A program made the translations under genes and the position numbers. From positions 86,793,248-86,857,247 of the forward strand of contig CM036158.1 of assembly GCA_020631735.1 (NCBI GenBank): a stretch of 64,000 bases of DNA, in the 5' to 3' direction. The stretch's first letter is position 1, and the number at the start of each line of letters is the position of its first letter. Below the pieces are notes generated by a model, which saw only the letters and a list, made by a program, of their open reading frames with translations, had not been told where the DNA came from and did not search any database. This DNA is from Saccharum officinarum. Taxonomy: Eukaryota > Streptophyta > Magnoliopsida > Poales > Poaceae. Below, piece after piece: positions 1 through 10,919 of this stretch.

Positions 1-250
1 ATACTAAACTACAATCCCCATGTGTTAAGTTCACCTACCAATCTAGTTAATAAGCTTGCCAAGGTGAACAGGGGCCACCAGGTTCCTATTTAGCACCATA
101 GTATCTACAATTATCTATATCTGTATTTGTATCTATATCTATATCTATATCTATACCTAATAAGAAAGAGGCAAAATTTCAATCCATTTTTTTGGTCCAT
201 CCATTATTTTTTGGTCCATCTCCCTCAAAGTACCAGACAACCGAGAATTT

Positions 251-252
<2 letters not shown>
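1..252. other. Intergenic DNA, nothing recognised
   Basis: AT-rich sequence with a short degenerate TATCTA-type simple repeat near 112-160. I see no coding or RNA gene. An ORF running into the neighbouring TA tract is only translated microsatellite. Confidence 0.6.

Positions 253-347
<95 letters not shown>
253..347. repeat. (TA)n microsatellite, about 95 bp
   Basis: An uninterrupted alternation of T and A directly visible in the sequence. It is one of three TA tracts of about 100 bp in the window. Confidence 0.97.
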
Positions 348-348
<1 letters not shown>

Positions 349-600
349 CCCGTGCTCATACGAATTACTGAATTAGAATAGCTCTTGTCTAGCATGATAT
401 GGAGTTCGATTTCAAAAACACCGGTTCTTAAGGTGGCCTTGATATTTAGGAATCCTAATCCAAATAGATTCCTCCGAGTAAACTAAAATAGAATCCTAAC
501 CCAAATAAAGAACCTTGCACAAAAAAAAGATATTATTAATATTCTTCAGCCTATTATTTGGGCATTGAATATGTGGTAGGATCAGCGTGCTGCAACAATG

Positions 601-663
601 TATTGAAGTCGAATTTCTTAATATCACGTGGAGTATTGAAGTCGAATTGCTTAATATCACGTG
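601..663. repeat. Two-copy 33-bp tandem repeat, each with a G-box
   Basis: A 30-bp unit (601-630) recurs at 634-663 with one substitution. Each unit ends in the palindrome CACGTG (625-630 and 658-663), the core G-box bound by plant bZIP and bHLH factors. No intact gene lies close by, so any regulatory role is speculation. Confidence 0.8.
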
Positions 664-815
664 AAGCAGTAAAGGATCGATTATTGGCTGGGCATTGGAT
701 TTGGAAGATTCCAGGTCCTGGTACATGATGTATCACTTATTTTGCTTGATGGCTGATTGTGTTCATACATATGTGATTAAAGGGAAACAAGCAGACAACA
801 GAAAATCAACTAGCG

Positions 816-1263
816 TTAGCAGCCCTTGTGCGAACTACAGTCCGTCAGGAACACGTAGTTAGATTGCTCCAGGGTCCATGAAGGAAGTTTGAAAAGGAAA
901 ATACAACTCGGACTTGAAACCTGATCGGACGGCTTTGAGCTAGCATGTACTACTACTGATTGAAGAACTCGAGGAAATATCATTGTACATAGGCAGCGCC
1001 TAGAGCGCCGGAGTCGTTTGTCGCCACCCGGCAGGGAGTACCTCCGACCCTCGCATCCGGAGTGCCAGCATTGCTGTCGCCATCCACAGGGTGCAGCTCC
1101 GTCGAACTCGGAGTCCCGGACGCCGGTAGCTCGGCCTACCACCACTAGATCCGCGCGAGGGCAGTTCATGCTCCGCTGGCGGCTGTGCAGGTGGGGTGAG
1201 GCCGTGAGGACCAAGGACTGGCGATTCTGGCATCCGCGTCATGCATCCCCTTCGGCTCTGTGA
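816..1263. other. GC-rich island with overlapping ORFs, function unknown
   Basis: About 450 bp of clearly higher GC content than its surroundings, with open frames on both strands (132 aa on minus, 81 aa on plus). None resembles a family I know. It may be a decayed exon or captured gene fragment. Flanking DNA from 348 to 815 and 1264 to 2545 is AT-rich with no recognisable gene. Confidence 0.3.
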
Positions 1264-2545
1264 TTTCTAACTATGCAACGTGGTTTCTTAGATTTATATA
1301 TACTAAATTGTTATTTTCCAAATTTATATATATTCATAATTCATAATAATGTATCATTGTTCTATTGTGGCAGAACTGATGGGCGCTCGAAACACGACGG
1401 GGATCCGTGGGTGCGGGTGTGATTTCTTATCCACGGGGCTCGTCACGAGCGAATGCAGCTGCTTGTTGCAGGTCTCATCGCGGACGGTTTTTTGGTCCAG
1501 CCGTATCTCACCTGACCTGTTGCCATCCCAACCAGTGACGGCGAGTTGGCGGACTTACGGTTCTCGTGCTCCTGGAATGACGTTTTGCGAGGACGCTCGT
1601 GGAGGCGCCTCTATATGACTAGGGGTGGTGTGTAATGTTGTTGCCATGGAGAGAGGATCAGAGACGACGGAAGCATGAGCCCTGCTGTGAAATTCGTGTG
1701 AGTCATCGCCTTTTGCATAACGGATCACTTGATCTTATTTTGACTATGGACAATGTCTCAGACGGATAAACCATAATTTCAGGCTTATAGCCACTTAGTT
1801 CATTGGCTTTCAGACCACAAAGTCAGCTTGTTTTCGTCCGGTCCTTGTCACTGTAGCTTGTTAGCCACCCCTAAGCTCAAACCATCAACTTTTTAAAAAA
1901 TTCAATACCGCTTTTCTTATTATAAATTAAAATTTATTGTTATTGTGCATATGTTGCAATGTCCGAAACTTAGATATGGAATATAGATTTCCATCTATAT
2001 CTATATAATAATATTAAAGAGTAAATATTTCTTTATTTTCATTCATTTCTCACTTAGACCTCACTCGGACTCGTTTCGCTTTGAGTATGGAGCCGAACTT
2101 TTGCTGACACCACCCACTTTTGGTTTGGCTGTGTGAGTCTGTTCGTAGTGCGACACGAGCAAGATATGTGTAGCTCATTTTTCACATTTCTTAGACTCAC
2201 AATAACCACATATTCAAGTTGAGGCAATCTCCTGCTAATTTGCCATGCATGATTAGTTTTTTATTGCTCTAATATTTGTTATGAACCTTGAAATTATTCG
2301 ATCAGGTTAGACAAGGCACAACTAAATCCATTAAAAAAATAGCTAGCCCATTATTATTGATATGAGCACCATACAATAAATTGTACGTCCCGTTACAACA
2401 CATGGGCATGTTTTGCTAGTCAAGATAAACCAACAAAGGCAACTGTTGATAGCACAAGAAACAAATAAAAAATGAACACAAAAATTAGTCAAATAAGAGT
2501 TTTTCTAAATATCAAATGTATTTCGTGATACCTTTGTATATTATA

Positions 2546-2916
2546 TCTATAACTCTTATAAAGCAAAACCTCACTATCATATTTCTCTTGACATGCAAGG
2601 CGTTCACCGCAGCAGTCCACTATCATTTGTCACTAATAATTTCTCTTGACATGCCAGGTGTCCACCTCAACAGTCCACTATCATTTGCAATTAAAGTTTA
2701 CTGGCACAAGAATTATGATATCCACATCGACGAGACACATCATCCACTATGGATACAATCTCCACGATTATGCTAATAAATCTATACATATTTTATATGA
2801 TGTTCCTGCATTACCAACACCATACATATACATCTTCTAATTCTTATGCGTTAACATTCTAATCTATTTATATTCCTCGTTTATACCCGCGGCAACGCGC
2901 GGTGAATCCTCCTGGT
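2546..2916 (+). mobile_element. Probable small non-autonomous Helitron
   Basis: The left end reads TCTATAACTCTTATAAAG, like the TC-starting ends of many grass Helitrons. The right end has a GC-rich hairpin, CCGCGGCAACGCGCGG (2887-2902), followed 14 bases later by CTGGT, close to the canonical CTRR(T) end. The flanking bases are A on the left and T on the right, as expected for A/T insertion, and there is no target duplication. It carries no Rep/helicase, so it would need a helper. Both ends are read by eye and the exact left end is uncertain. Confidence 0.55.
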
Positions 2917-2937
2917 TATTGAAAATAGCAATGGATA

Positions 2938-3092
2938 CTTGGAAGATTCTAGAAGGATCTTCATATTAAAAGAGGTAAGGCATTTACCATCCGAGAGTCT
3001 AGAGCTAATTTCTGTTAATGGAAGAAAAGACTAGAACATGCAACCATGCTTCATGGTGAATATAAGAAATTTCTAAAAGGCTTGGATGACTA
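2938..3092 (+). repeat. Dispersed repeat, copy 1
   Basis: About 150 bp here match 53264-53413 in the same orientation, at roughly 90 % identity by eye with a small indel. The shared block covers the stretch around GTCTAGAGCTAATTTCTG and ends in TTTCTAAAAGGCTT. Its nature is unknown; it may be a piece of an old transposon. Confidence 0.7.
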
Positions 3093-4270
3093 CAAGACTA
3101 GATTGTTGCCATACATAAGGGTAAGATTGTGAGAAAGTCTACAATGATATAGGGTGAAGTGTGGAATGATCTTGAATTAGAATATTTCGTATGGATTGAT
3201 TTGGATGGTTGCCACTTAGCACCAATCCAATGGTCATGTATCAATATAAATAAAACTAAATACATAATAGCCATTTGTTGTTTAGTGTGAACTTTGAATA
3301 TTGAGTACTAGAGACAAGCTCTAACAAACACAAACCGGGCCAAGATGTGTCAACAAATGAAATGGAGAGATGACAACAACATCCTAAAAAGAATGATTTG
3401 TGTTTGAGAGGTCTAAAAATGAGAAACCCTTGCCGTTAAATGACTCAGAGTAGAGGTCACTCCACCTGAACTGAAGAGTAACCCAATCTATGGAGGGGAT
3501 GTCCATCCTAGGCCTGATTTGTATGAGGAAGGCTCCTCCTTTTAGTGTGTAGAGTTTGTGTTTGTCATTCCTTAATGTCTACCTCCCATTAATGATGAGA
3601 GTTGATTCACGGATGAGACATTTCACTAGCTTAGCTTGAGTGATGTTGTAGGTTCTTGTCAGATTATTAAGGTCAATGACAATGAGAGAGTAATCCTAAG
3701 TTATTTTTTTCACAAACTAGGTTTAGGATTAATGGTGCCTAGATGTGCTAGTCGAGGTTTGGTGTTTCCTCTTCATAGTCGCTCCTCCACTGATCCCTTC
3801 GATCCTCTCCAATGGATTGGTGCAAGTTATCGGTGCCCAATTTCAATGCACAGTTGAGCAACACCGTGGCAGAGCTGCGTGGCGCCGGTGGGCTCAGCTC
3901 GTAGTCGAAGCGCCACCTGGTCGTTCTCGGGAGGCTTCCACCTGGTCGAAGCGCCACCACCGCCTCACCCCCGCCCAAGCTAGGTATGCAAATTGGTTCT
4001 ACATCTAGTTAGCCGTCCGTGTATACTCCTTTTTTTCTTATTTGTTGGCTGTGCAGGCATCCCATGTCTTCATGTGCTATGGTGCAGTGGAGACATGGCC
4101 CCCCACTAGCCCCATCGTTGCTAAGGATTCGTTCCCTGGCTTGCTCGCTCGCTCTGTCAGATCCAGGAGAACAGATGAGATAGATTATCTTTGTCGTGTT
4201 CCTTTCCCCACCACCGCCCTTCCCTAGGATTGCTAATTGTAGTCAGGGGTTCATCTAATGATTCATTGTT
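3093..4270. other. Intergenic DNA, nothing recognised
   Basis: Short ORFs occur (for example 3745-4008 plus, 87 aa) but have no recognisable domains and overlap open frames on the other strand. I see no RNA gene or clear transposon end. Confidence 0.4.
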
Positions 4271-5186
4271 CTGCTTAGATTACACTTTCCCTCTTTGACC
4301 CTGGGAACGGCAATGATTTTGTGCAAGGTGATGTGATTGTATTTCCACTGAAGAAGCTCTACAGGTATGGGTCACTTCAAGGCCTGTTTGATACCACCCC
4401 TAAACTTTAGTCACCTAAACACCAAACATGTGAACTAAACCGAACTTTCTTTCTATAGGTCTTTGAATATATCTGAGGTGGATAGGTTTGTGGAGATAGT
4501 ATTCCTGAGCGGTCATCATACCTAGGATGGGTTGGAGGAGACACTGATGCGTTCTTATGCTTTCATTTGTTGCCATGATCACGGCGATGAGCTGAGGGAA
4601 TGTTCTACTTGTGGCCCTGTTATCCTATCTTCTTTCACCCGTGAGATTGAGACGCAAGTACTCCAGGGTGATGTACAGTGCTATGCATGCACTTGCGTAG
4701 GCGAGACACCTAGTGAGCTGCTTTTATTCTTAGCTGATGGTAGGTGTCTCCAATACAACCAAGTGTTCCCTGGCTCGGTCAGGCCGATGTTGAGCAACCT
4801 TTTTGGTGACACGACTCTTCAAATGTACGTAATGTTCTTTGTTTCATATACTACTCCATATTCTTAGCTGATGGTACGTAATGTTTTTTGTTTCATATAC
4901 TACAACCAACTATTGCCTTTTTTAGACTGCCAGACTACAATTCTGTCGGTTCTGGAGCACTTTCCTGTAGATCCTTCAGGCTGGAGCTGATGTGCGAAGC
5001 TGGATTGTTGTGCTGTGGTTTAAGATGGACACCACTCAAAACCTGTGGAATGTGATGACTCTGCGGGAGGAGGTACTCGTTGCTTATCTGATGAATCTGG
5101 AAAACCGTACAAGGATGCTACATGTTGCCGCCGAGTCGTGTCAGGCAGGGGAACTGGCGTTCGACTGGATGGCCGACATATATTAG
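4271..5186 (+). pseudogene. Exon-like ORF cluster of unrecognised protein
   Basis: Several plus-strand open stretches are bounded by plausible splice signals. A segment ends at a GTATGG donor near 4364, another begins after TTTCTATAG near 4459, a 111-codon ORF runs 4532-4867, one begins after TTTTTTAG near 4925, and a 64-codon ORF runs 4992-5186. The 111-codon ORF has cysteine pairs (CSTCGP, then CYACTC). The pieces do not join into one clean frame: a TAG lies between the 4459 segment and the 4532 ORF. I do not recognise the family. It could be a decayed gene or fragments captured by a transposon. Confidence 0.3.
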
Positions 5187-6339
5187 GCATGAGCTCAATC
5201 TCGTTATCAAGCTAGAAAGGACTGTTCCAGAACGGTTTACTAACCACTTTAATACATGGAGAAAGGAATCGGATGCAATTGCTTCTTCATTTACACAAAG
5301 CAGGATATTGACAGGGTATGGGTCCTCAAGTCTAGTCACCGAGAACCACACAAGGTGCACATGAATCATGATCATGAGGCGAGCTCCTCTGCTCTGAGCT
5401 CTCAACCATAAAGTAGTAGTAACCAGATTCGATTTGGTTAATATTTCCTGCATATTAGTTCATTTTACCTTATTAGTGTAGATTTGATCATAGATCGACG
5501 ATTTCCATGTCATCACTTGCACATTCAGTATATGCCTCAGTTTCTATGCATCTTCTTTTATGAACAGTTTTAAGTGTTTGACAGTGTCCGATCGATTGTC
5601 AACGTTGCGCAAGTAATGATGCTCATATTTTAACTGATGCTCATGCTAGGTTACGCAAGGTGGCAGGCAGGCGGTGGATGTATCGGCGCGAGTAGGGGGC
5701 TAGCGGTGGCCGCCGCACCGGCACGAGCTATCAGAGGCCGGCGCTGGAGGCACTTGTGGGGCGAGCAATGGACAAGAGGAAGGGCGGCCGCGGCCACGCG
5801 GAGGAGCACCAATGCCATCCACGCGAGCAGAGTAGTAGCAACTGTAACCAGAGGAGAGAGAGAAGGGCAAGGAAGGAGTTAGAGAATGACATGAGGCCCT
5901 GCTTGTCATCTGCCCAACCCCTCCCAACCTAGCACTTTAGCCAAACAAAAAAACTTGGGATTGACCTAACCCTCTATCAAAACAAGAAATGGGTCCATCC
6001 CATCCTAAAAACAGGGTTAGGTCCTACCCATCCCTTTTCATCCCAGAACCAAACACATGCTAAAAGAGCAAGAACAGAGTCTATGTCACTTTTGTATCCC
6101 CATTGAGCAAAGTCTTGATGTCGCCAAGGATGCAACTACCAAAGAAAATAAGTGATGCCATATTTATTTTTAATATGGTTGTCATTTCAATAAATAAGTA
6201 ATTATTCTAAATTTGAATACAAATTCAAAAAATATGATACAAAAAATTACTGATAGAAAATTTATTATTGCATGTTCTATTTTAAAGAATTCTTTAGACA
6301 CATGAGTGCCACGCATGCATGTCTACTAGTAAAAAGCAA
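5187..6339. other. Intergenic DNA with GC-rich patch, nothing recognised
   Basis: A GC-rich patch near 5640-5880 has an 81-codon ORF of low complexity (Ala, Arg and Gly rich) without known domains. The rest is AT-rich. Text near 5930-6060 resembles the ends of small grass MITEs, but I could not pair the termini. Confidence 0.4.
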
Positions 6340-6757
6340 ATTTAGAAAAAAAAATACAGTGACACCTTTCTTACAATTGACCTACTCATAAGTCATAACG
6401 ACCACCTTCACAACAATACTTGTGTATGAATCAGTAAAGCATGCTTTGCTTTCATTTCAGTTAACCCCAAGATTTCACTGAACAGATCTGTTTTATGGAA
6501 GAGCCGAGGGTATTCAGACAGGAGACGACTGTGGCCTGTGGGTAACTATATATATATATGTATAGTACTAGCACTGCCACACATGATGCAACAGTCGTGC
6601 AATAGAAACGATTCTTTAGTTAGTAAATAACTTTCAGTTTCAGCTGATTCACTTCTCCCCCTCTGCTGAATCATCAGGTTACCACGTTCCGTCCCCGCTT
6701 TCAGAATTCAGAGAGAGGTCACCAGGAAAGGAATCCAGAAAGGTAGCTTTGTTGATA
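6340..6757 (+). repeat. Duplicate of the TDR upstream region (distal copy)
   Basis: This segment aligns with 9961-10380, the region ahead of TDR, in the same orientation and order for about 400 bp. Shared blocks include TAGTACTAGCACTGCCACAC, CAGCTGATTCACTTCTCCCC and TTCAGAGAGAGGTCACCAGG. Small indels separate the copies. It is followed by a TA tract and then the DUF3615-like pseudogene, not by a TDR coding region, so it looks like an orphaned promoter copy. Confidence 0.85.
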
Positions 6758-6779
6758 GAGTCAAATAATTTCAAGTTTG

Positions 6780-7781
<1,002 letters not shown>

Positions 7782-7960
7782 CCGTTCGTTCAGTTGATTC
7801 AGGCTTGCTTGCACTTAAAGTTCATTCAGAACTGGTGCCGGCCGATTCAATTCGATTCGATCGGTCCCCATCCCAATTGCATAAATATATAGCTTGACTT
7901 TTGGTCGTCTTTACCGTACGTACCAAATTATTTACGTGCATGCATGGCTGTGCAATCCTT
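7782..7960 (+). repeat. Leader of DUF3615-like gene, duplicated at 9677-9815
   Basis: CCCCGTTCGTTCAGTTGATT and the following 150 bp, including the CATGCATGGCTGTGCAATCC start region of the broken gene, recur at 9677-9815 with indels. The downstream copy has no coding body after it, so it is an orphan 5' fragment from a local duplication. Confidence 0.75.
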
Positions 7961-9157
7961 ACGGCAACAAGGTCCGGCCGGTGCCCCGCGCGCCGCCGCC
8001 GCGTCCGTGGAGAAGGAGATGGAGTCCCGCACCAGCGTCCTCCACGAGATGAACGAGAAGTTGGACCGCCTTCTTGGAACTGTGCCCCCGCCACCAGCCA
8101 ACCCGTCGTTGCTCTCGCGCCTCGCGCGGCTGTGGCGCCGCTACTTCGTCAGGTTCGATCCCTACTCCATCCCCGTCGGTCAGTCGCTGACTGAGGAACA
8201 GATGGAGATGCTTCAACGGTAAACCACCCTCGTTCCATCCGTTTTTTTCCCTGTTTTTGGTTCCGATTTCAATATGATTGCGCATATTACAATTCAAAAT
8301 GTCGTTCTATTCTATTTATTCGGACATAGACGGCCCGGAAATACCATAAGACCCTCATTAGAAAGCATGATCACCTTGTAGAAATAAGCTAGTGCTGAAT
8401 GCCCAAGATTCACCTTTGTGCATATTTTAGGACCCATGCTATTGTCGGTCATGAATGATGATGCATTTGACTACTATGGTTCACATCTTTTGCCCAAGCT
8501 AGAGGCAGGAAGCACCGGGATGAAACTATTACAATTGTTGCTACAATTATTATCTGTTTGTGGTGTATTTGGTATTACAATTGTTGCTACAGCTATGATC
8601 TGTTATGATCTGTTTATGGTCTATTTGCTATTACAATTGTTGCTACAACTATGATCTGTTTGCACTTTTTGTATAATATAGAAAATAACATCATTACTGC
8701 CTTTGCTGTCACATTCTAATAATGCTTTCTGTATAATTTATTTTTTGCCTTCTGTTCCTTCTGTTTTCAGATGAACCAGTTACTGAATCCTACAGTGTCT
8801 CGGGTTTTCCTCTTGGGTGGTCTACTCCTCGTAGTGGCAAATGTATGAACCCCGGCCTCTCCCCTCCTCTTCCTCTCTCTCAGACCTCAATACCTCATGA
8901 TCATTCACTTTACTCATTTTTTTCACATTTCTTGGCTTCATGTGTTTTTGCAGTGGATTCCTTTTGCAAGACATGCTACCGTCGCTTTGATGTTCCACAT
9001 CCTGGCATACAGAAGATATTTGCGTGGTGGACATAAGAATGTGGAAAAAGTCTGTGAAATGTGCTATCTTCGCTCCCGTGTGCTGCATCCACCCCCTGGG
9101 GAATTCGCGTTTGGTTATCACCATCCTTACCACCCCTACCCTAGTAAGCACCGATAG
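7944..9157 (+). pseudogene. DUF3615-like zinc-binding protein gene, broken copy 1
   Basis: Exon 1 (7944-8218) encodes an Arg/Leu-rich stretch (SLLSRLARLWRRYF) shared with the inverted copy at 61865-63951. The 72-bp exon at 8771-8842 and the last exon, 8954-9157, match that copy with the same splice sites and phases. The last exon contains FCKTCYRRFD and, one frame over, a CxH...CEMC pattern. Together these look like a C2-type zinc-binding tail. One extra G near 9024 (GCGTGGTGG against GCGTGTGG in copy 2) shifts the frame and splits the tail. The central exon seen in copy 2 (62455-62700), which carries the DUF3615-like core, is replaced by unrelated sequence at 8340-8770. Family assignment is from remembered similarity. 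The function of this plant-specific family is unknown. I judge this copy non-functional. Confidence 0.6.
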
Positions 9158-9676
9158 TATGGATCACTGTGGATGTGAAACTAGCTTCTTAGCTTGCTAG
9201 ATAGACTTGTCGGTATTGCTATATTTGGCCTTGATGGTTGGAATGACTGTGTACAAGGAACTTAAACGTGATGACCACCTTCCATATACGAGTTATTTTG
9301 AAGTTAGAAATAAGCCATGTTTCTATGTAACATGGAAAAACTGTCTGTATGTTTATCTGCTTTCTGCTTTCTGCTGGAGACGTGCAAAAATGTTAACTTT
9401 TTCTGTGGCTGCATTGTTTGTTTTATATGATACTAGGAAATATGTCCAAGAGGATTCACCATTTTATTAAAATGCCATTTGCAGTAAAAATGCCAAATTA
9501 ATCAATACCGTATATTGTGAAAAATAAACAGATATATGTATTTAAAATCCTAACAGTTTGAAACATATTGAAGGCATGTGATGAGTCGATGGAGACATGC
9601 ATCCTATGTCGCATCGACCTAGCTAATTGGCAAAATTGTATGGTTTGAAACCGTGACTATGACATAGAGAATAACT
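9158..9676. other. 3' flank of the DUF3615-like copy, shared with 61380-61860
   Basis: Parts of this stretch reappear in reverse complement at 61380-61860. Examples are the text around TACTAGGAAATATGTCC and AGTTTGAAACATATTGAAGG. An 87-codon ORF (9207-9470) lies here but is not preserved in the other copy, so I do not call it a gene. Confidence 0.6.
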
Positions 9677-9815
9677 CCCCGTTCGTTCAGTTGATTCAGG
9701 CTTGGACTTAAAGTTCATTCAGAATGTGCAAATTTCTATAGCCAAATTACATAGTTTGACTTTGGTCTTACTCACCAAATTATTACGTCATAAGTGCATG
9801 CACGGCTGCAATCCT
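9677..9815 (+). repeat. Orphan second copy of the DUF3615-like leader
   Basis: Similar to 7782-7960 with several deletions. It directly precedes the TDR upstream region. Confidence 0.75.
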
Positions 9816-9960
9816 TATGATATGAATTATGATGCATGGAGTCCTGACATGGAACTTATATGTCATTGACACTGCAGCTTTGTGTGTTGCTATTTATTAA
9901 CAGATTAGACACCAGAATGTGGAAATTTCTATATAGCCAAGATCCACGGGTTTAGGAAAA

Positions 9961-10380
9961 AACAAATTGAAAAGAAAAAAAAAAGGGTCACGCCTTTCTT
10001 GCGACTGACCTACTCACAACCATCTTCACAACAATACATGTGTATTAATCAGTAAATCATGCTTTGCTTTCAGCTAACCCCAATATTCCACTGAGCAAAT
10101 CTGTTTTTATGGATGGAAGACAACCAAGGGGTAATTCAGACAAGAAACAATCCCTGTGGCCTGGTAAGTGGTAATACACGCATATATAGTACTAGCACTG
10201 CCACACAATGATGCAATGCAACAGTCCAGGACTGGTCCTGCAATAGAAAGGATTCTTCAGTTAGCAATAGCTTTCAGCTGATTCACTTCTCCCCCATCTG
10301 CTGAATCATTACCCGTGGCGTTTCGTCACCGCTTTCAGAGTTCAGAGAGAGGTCACCAGGAACCCAGAAAGGTAGCTTTA
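9961..10380 (+). promoter_or_regulatory. Candidate TDR promoter/5' region
   Basis: This block lies 540-960 bp ahead of the TDR start codon. It has a TATA-like CATATATAGTA (about 10183-10193) and was preserved in a local duplicate at 6340-6757. Part of the region just downstream (about 10575-10640) also recurs at 60870-60945. The distance to the ATG would require a long leader or a leader intron, possibly with a donor at AAAGGTAGC near 10374. That is inference; no transcript data are available here. Confidence 0.4.
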
Positions 10381-10919
10381 TGCATGTTTCCCTCTGCTTA
10401 TTCTCACAGATTATACCTAGGAATGACTCTTGGGTATCATCATCTTCAGAATGTTCAGAAATGCTTGTTCACAACGGTTACAGTTACTTGTAGACTCCTT
10501 CAGTTCAGAAAGTTCAGAACTGGGAGGTCAGATGACCATGCATGCTAGTTTTCATTTACAGTTTCCAAGCATGATTTTGTCTGTGATCATAGATGTAGAG
10601 TACTAACATTGAGTATATGACGCCGGGAGAGCACATGAACAAGTCAGATTGTACCCTTTGCGTGCCGTGAATTATCCATAGCCTGCCTCAAGTTCTTTTC
10701 TTGCAGCCTTTTTTCCACACCATAGCCATGACATCAACCGATCCCATCCTGATTCCTGACACACAGCACGGAAGCTAGTAGCGACCCTCGCGCATGCTGA
10801 CGCTTTCATTTTCATGGCTGCCGCTTCTTGCTTCGATGTGAAGGCTGCAGCAGCCATAGTCCTACTCCAGTGACTCCTAGGGTGAGGCGATCGCGAGTGC
10901 TCACCGGCTGGCCGGCGCC

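Noticed and set aside
127..348. ORF rich in Tyr/Ile/Leu
   Set aside because: Translation of a TA microsatellite. The same applies to 56020-56307.
6300..6330. Second Helitron end (CTACTAGT)
   Set aside because: There is no convincing GC hairpin before it and no matching TC start upstream.
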